Source: Enoplosus armatus (taxonomy: Eukaryota > Chordata > Actinopteri > Centrarchiformes > Enoplosidae). From it: 64,000 nucleotides of DNA. Where the stretch lies: assembly GCF_043641665.1 (NCBI RefSeq), contig NC_092203.1:3844001-3908000 (forward strand). The letters are read 5' to 3'. Positions 59,641-64,000 of the stretch are shown here, piece by piece; position 1 is the stretch's first letter; the number at the start of each line of letters is the position of its first letter. The position numbers and the translations under genes are program-made. The notes under the pieces were generated by a model. It had not been told where the DNA came from. It saw only the letters and a list, made by a program, of their open reading frames with translations, and did no database searches.

Positions 59641-60955
59641 GCCATTTGATCTAAGATTTCAGTTAGGAGATGAAGCATCTTTTGTGTTCATAATTCAACA
59701 GGTGAAACTAATCAAGCAGAAAACCACTTTTGATAACCTCATGATGAATAAAAAAGCATCAGAAAATTCAGACTAAAGCCTTTTTCAATTACCACGGCCA
59801 CTTCCCAGAAACAAAAGCTTTACATTCCGTCTAGATGAGACATCTTCATGCTGCCTTTCATTTCTTTCCAGTTGGAAAGGTACATTTAGCTATGAAAAGA
59901 GTAGCAGAGAAACACAAACCTAAAGAACTAAGGCAAAACGGGCTCGTGTGTTTTACACTGCTCGAATAAATTCAGATAACGTACACAAGAAAACACTACC
60001 GGTGTTCATTACAGTAAGTCAGGTGATTCCTCCCAGCTGCTCACTCTTGTGGACGAACCTGCTCAATCTTGTGGACGAAGTCGTTTCACGTCTCCATTAT
60101 GAGTTTATCTCTGGCTGGCAGAGGTTGTCGTGTCACTCTGGTATGCACAGATCCATTGCAGGAGAACAAATTAGGCTTGACAAGAGCACAGAGAGCTCCT
60201 CTGAATAAAGCATCTTTATTCTAGCACTGGGTGTAAAACCAGCAGGGATAAATATACTTCCACGTACGTCACCGTGTGTTTTCTTTAAATGATGAATATT
60301 GTTTTGAGATCGCTTTCAGGTTCAATTTCAAATTAATTATGGTTGTGAAAAGACGTCTGGGTGTTTTCACCGGCTACATTGTCTGGTGGCATCGGGAAAT
60401 GTAAGGAATTGCCTTCATGCTTTTGAATCATGAGACATTCCAAAGTGTGGCATCAATCCAAAGCGAGGACTTCTGCAGTGGTCATCCATCTTAACCCCCT
60501 TTAACCAATATTAAAACATACGTCACGCAAACTTTATTACTGCCAATTTAATCTGGCTTAATAGAATCCAGACTGCTCGTTTTTCAGGCGCTGGCAACAA
60601 AGAGCAAACACAACAAACAAGCATTACGAGCATTATTCCCTGCCGTCCTCACTTGACTCCGTTCAGCCCTTTGTACATTAAAGGCACCAGATGTTTGGAC
60701 TTGATATCATTTCTTTCAGATCATGGTAGACGAGGAAATATGAATCTGTTTTTGTGAATGTTTCAGGTGTCAATTTTGTGAATGAAGAGTATGGTGAAAC
60801 CTTTTTTGACAACCTATTCTTCATAACAAAAACGAGACTAAAATTAAATTCAAAATCCAGAATGGCCGCTGGATGTTTCCAACTGTACACACATGGGACA
60901 AACATGGATGTCATGTGTTTTATTGCTATGGCTAGAGCAGGTTTACCCACAGTGC
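59641..60955. promoter_or_regulatory. Possible conserved non-coding stretch
   Basis: No microsatellite or recognised repeat was seen in 1.3 kb. Short CpG-bearing segments lie at 60050-60140 and 60340-60400. Texture alone supports the call; parts may be neutral. Confidence 0.2.
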
Positions 60956-60959
60956 AACA

Positions 60960-61195
60960 CCATCAGCAAAGTTCAGTGCCTTCATCGGGGGTTGTCAGCT
61001 ACCGCTTTGACGGCGGGCGCCACAGATTGAATACTTGCCAGCCGCTGTGTGACATCTCACAGCTGGATAACGCCCTGCGGTCAGCGCTGTGGATTGAACC
61101 TGCTAATTCATGTTTAATTTGTCGGCTTCGCTGCCTGCGTGCCAACTTGCCACACAGTTATCTATTTTGGGTGGAAACACCCACGCAAATATACT
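60960..61195. promoter_or_regulatory. CpG-dense candidate regulatory block
   Basis: About 12 CpGs lie in 60961-61140, near the number expected from composition. They include 'accgctttgacggcgggcgc' (61001-61020) and 'aacgccctgcggtcagcgct' (61069-61088). It sits in the 3' part of a 147-codon plus frame (60754-61197) with no recognised domain and an unlikely AT-rich 5' half. Confidence 0.35.
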
Positions 61196-61199
61196 GACA

Positions 61200-62205
61200 A
61201 CAGGAGTGTATTTTTTGAAGTAAGATCTTCTCAACTTAGATCTAAAGATAGCAAATACATACAACATTACTCCCTTAATAAGTAACTTAACTTGCATTAA
61301 AGCAGTTGATCTGTCAAAGTAGATCTGTGATCAGTTTGTACTAAAGGACACCAAAGAGAAGAAGATGTTATGGTGAATTTCTGAGTAGAGCTACAAATTA
61401 AGAGATTTTGAAGTATAGTGAGAGGCAATATCAATGGCAATGTTGTGCTTAATAAAGCCAAACTGTTACGTTTTGTAGGATTATTTAAGATGATAGTAGT
61501 CCATGCACTGCAGTACCCATGACAAGGTTTCCCCCCGTGGCCATACACTATGCAGTCCTCCTTTTTGAATTAAGCTGATATGATTGAAAATGTGAATTAT
61601 GATGATTGTTTTTGCATTTCAGAATGACATGACAGCTGCATTAGAAACGCTCATGATGTAAAAGTGCCATGTTGTGCAACAGATTAGCCAAAAGGCAGCT
61701 TTTCTGATGCCTTAAACTGAGCTGGAGGAAAGGGGGGGGGGTGACATGGCAGAGAGTTTGCAACCCACCACCAGCAGTGAAGATATTTAGATCAGTGTTT
61801 CTCCGACCCTTGATCAATGACATCTGCTGAGGGATGTCTACGCACATTCTGCTCAAACGCTGGAGCATGTCATGAAAGCAAGGATTTATTTGGCCTGCTG
61901 AGAGCAGAGAGGCATGGCACCAGCTGGGTAAACCATTCGACTGCAAGTGCAGAGAAGACAGGAGAAGATAGACACATGAAAAGGGTGTAAAAAAAGTGAT
62001 AGAAAAATTGCAGTCAGTTACGTCGTCAGAGCATACGCCAATGTCCTGTACCACAGCAACAATGAGATCCTGGAAAATACAGGTACATTTCTGCAGCAAT
62101 GAAGGCACAGAACGCTCAGTTTGTCTTCTAGATTGCACCTTTAAATTAACTTACAACTAACTAACTTAGTACATTTCTCTTTCAAGGTCACTTAAGGGCA
62201 TAAAT
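61200..62205. other. Gene-free DNA
   Basis: A G9-10 run lies at about 61732-61741. The 165-codon minus frame at 61641-62138 is the longest in the window but has no domain, start context or splice support. Confidence 0.4.
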
Positions 62206-62209
62206 GTGG

Positions 62210-62440
62210 GGAATACACAACAGTTCTTAAAGCGAAACTGATAAATTGCCTCAGGTATTGTCACGTTAGACGTGTCAAGTGTTTTCGGAGTGCAATGCTA
62301 AATCTGTGGGGTGCTCTTTTAGAGCATTTAGCTCCTTGAAATCATATTAGACTTCACTCAAATGTCACTCCAGTGAGGCTCAAAACATCTTCATTATGAA
62401 ACTAAAGACTATAACAGCGAAGCAGCTGCAATTAGATCTT
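62210..62440. promoter_or_regulatory. Candidate conserved non-coding block
   Basis: It contains the small palindrome CACGT-TAG-ACGTG at 62262-62274 and 'gtgttttcggagtgcaatgc' (62279-62298). Repeat-free. Confidence 0.25.
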
Positions 62441-64000
62441 CAAAAGTACAAAATATGATATTAAGATTTCACTTAAAAGTGCAGAATTACAAATTCAAGG
62501 CACTTAACAATATAACTCTGTCCAACTGGGTTATGAAGTGTGCAGGAGCCCAAATAATAATAGCGTACAAGCCTAGAAAACAGCCTGCAGGACGACAATC
62601 TGGTAAAAGAAAGGCCAATTATGTTGTGTTATTGTTCTGTTCTCCTTAGTAAAACCAAAACGACTTCATCAATGGGATTGACGTCAGTACAAATTGACTC
62701 AATTACAAATTCGGGCAAAGGAATGAACAAGTGACTCAGCTAAGCCTTTGTGATCAGATGATCGACTAGTGAATGGTAAATGTATAAAAGTTCCATCAGT
62801 CCCAGTTACAGAGTTGAGGCCGGATAATGCCGGTCGCCATCATCAATTCATTATCACCCACATCCTGAGATAGCAAAACAACCTACGCTGCAAAATGTTT
62901 CTGACTTAAGACACTTTGGCGACTGCAGCCAAGTGTTATGCAACATGTGTCAGTGGAGAAACTGCAAGAAGAGGAGTGTAAAAGGAAGTCCAAGTCAAAG
63001 TTGAGTCTCCTCAAAGGAGCCCGAAGAAGAACCGAGGGTGTAAGGGAGGACGAGTGTGGCTTTTGGACACAAATCATTTGTGAAGAGGGGCATTCAGTTT
63101 TAGAAGCAAGGTCGTCCCCCTGATGCTCCCAACCCTGGTTACTCATGCCTTAAGAATGTGTGTGTGTGTGTGTCAGTTGGGTTACTCATGGGACCAGAGG
63201 TTCTTTCAGAGACGGACAACGTTAACTTCAGCAGACACACTTGGACACACACACACACATGGGCACAAACACAGATTAATCTCTGTCAGGACTCCCAGGG
63301 CCCAGGGACACTTTGGAACTAGTTTGTGGGTGGAAGGACGGAGGAGGACACGTACACAGAACTCACCAACATGACATGTTGTTGACTGACGTTATTTTGG
63401 ACTATGGTAAAAATGGTATAGATTGTGTGACTCCATGAAATCTGCAACACTGAGGTCATACTTTTATTTTTCTCGAAATTTGGAGGTTTTACAGACCTGG
63501 GCACATATTTATCAATCACTCAGAATCTCAGAATCACTCCGAGGAAGTTAACTTTCTGACTGCATGAGATTACTCTACTCAGCGCTATCCAGTTACATTG
63601 TTTTCACATTGTTCAAGAGTTTTGCAATGTTCACACATGCAGCAATGATGCTGGAGACCCACTGTGCACTGTGGGGAACCTCTCCATGAAGAACACAGAA
63701 TCTTCTCTTCCAATGTCCAGCTCCTCTTTCACTACACCCTCTTTTAACTTATGTGCCCTTCTACTTCTGTTATGACACCACATCTTGGGTAAGGCGTTCA
63801 CCATATGAGCACACATGTCAAGTATTATTCCACATTCAAACCTTACACATGGTGGGCATTTTACAGGGTGATTCTGGCATTTTTAGAAGTGATATATTCA
63901 AGATCAACAAACAAATAAATAAAGGAAGGGGTCTCATTGCCGCAGTATTTCTAAAATCCTGGCCCTGCTTAAAATGTCAAATAATGTAGACCATGTTTAC
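62441..64000. other. Gene-free DNA to window end
   Basis: It contains (TG)n at about 63158-63173, a (CA)n tract at about 63246-63260 and a purine-rich stretch at 62954-63050. Short overlapping frames on both strands show no domain. Confidence 0.5.

Noticed and set aside
61641..62138. 165-codon minus-strand open frame, longest in the window
   Set aside because: It has no recognised domain, no repeated or conserved motif, and no splice or start support. A frame of this length can occur by chance among hundreds of frames in 64 kb.
1..64000. CRISPR array, tRNA, rRNA or known microRNA
   Set aside because: No regularly spaced repeats with unique spacers were found. No tRNA T-loop/anticodon arrangement was noticed on either strand, and no seed or precursor of a microRNA I know was seen. 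The short perfect hairpins are too small for microRNA precursors.

Overview
The window reads as vertebrate nuclear DNA from a ray-finned fish, most likely a percomorph or other spiny-rayed teleost. The reasons are very frequent long (TG)n/(CA)n tracts, scattered short relics of repeats that I recognise from memory as teleost-type, and a decayed L2-like LINE reverse-transcriptase fragment. These are recollections of repeat families, not database matches, so the taxonomic call is an inference.

I find no protein-coding gene that I can support. The longest open frames (about 130-165 codons) show no recognisable domain, often overlap frames on the other strand, and sit in microsatellites, repeats or low-stop conserved-looking DNA. 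The only translated sequence I recognise is the LINE remnant near 5.6-5.9 kb. No tRNA, rRNA, known microRNA or CRISPR array was seen. The window is best read as a gene desert or part of a very long intron.

The DNA alternates between two kinds of sequence. The first is fast-evolving filler: microsatellites (3.3-3.9, 6.9, 9.1-9.4, 16.2, 20.9, 28.3, 32.8, 34.4, 38.9, 41.1 and 57.7 kb), dispersed repeat copies labelled A to E here, and small MITE-like elements (10.2-10.5, 44.3-44.6 and 56.0-56.3 kb). The second is compact, repeat-free, CpG-retaining blocks that look like conserved non-coding elements (candidate enhancers): 1.0-1.4, 8.1-8.9, 11.5-11.8, 15.0-15.4, 18.5-19.0, 22.9-23.1, 24.6-26.7, 29.5-29.8, 30.1-31.2, 34.5-34.8, 38.0-38.4, 38.7-39.3, 43.4-43.8, 45.0-45.3, 49.2-49.8, 53.4-53.6, 56.3-56.6, 57.0-57.6, 59.2-59.6, 59.9-60.7, 61.0-61.2 and 62.2-62.4 kb. 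Conservation itself cannot be tested from one sequence.

The most striking structure is an inverted pair of about 187-bp paralogous segments, 15032-15219 (+) and 18714-18899 (-). They are about 90% identical over a 114-bp core and lie 3.5 kb apart in otherwise unique DNA. Next come a perfect overlapping double octamer (POU site) at 25837-25850 inside a local octamer cluster, an RFX-type X-box at 38128-38141 in a CpG-dense block, and a CpG-island-like block at 43.4-43.8 kb that could mark an unannotated promoter. Gene-free stretches are tiled in the feature list so that every part of the window is described.
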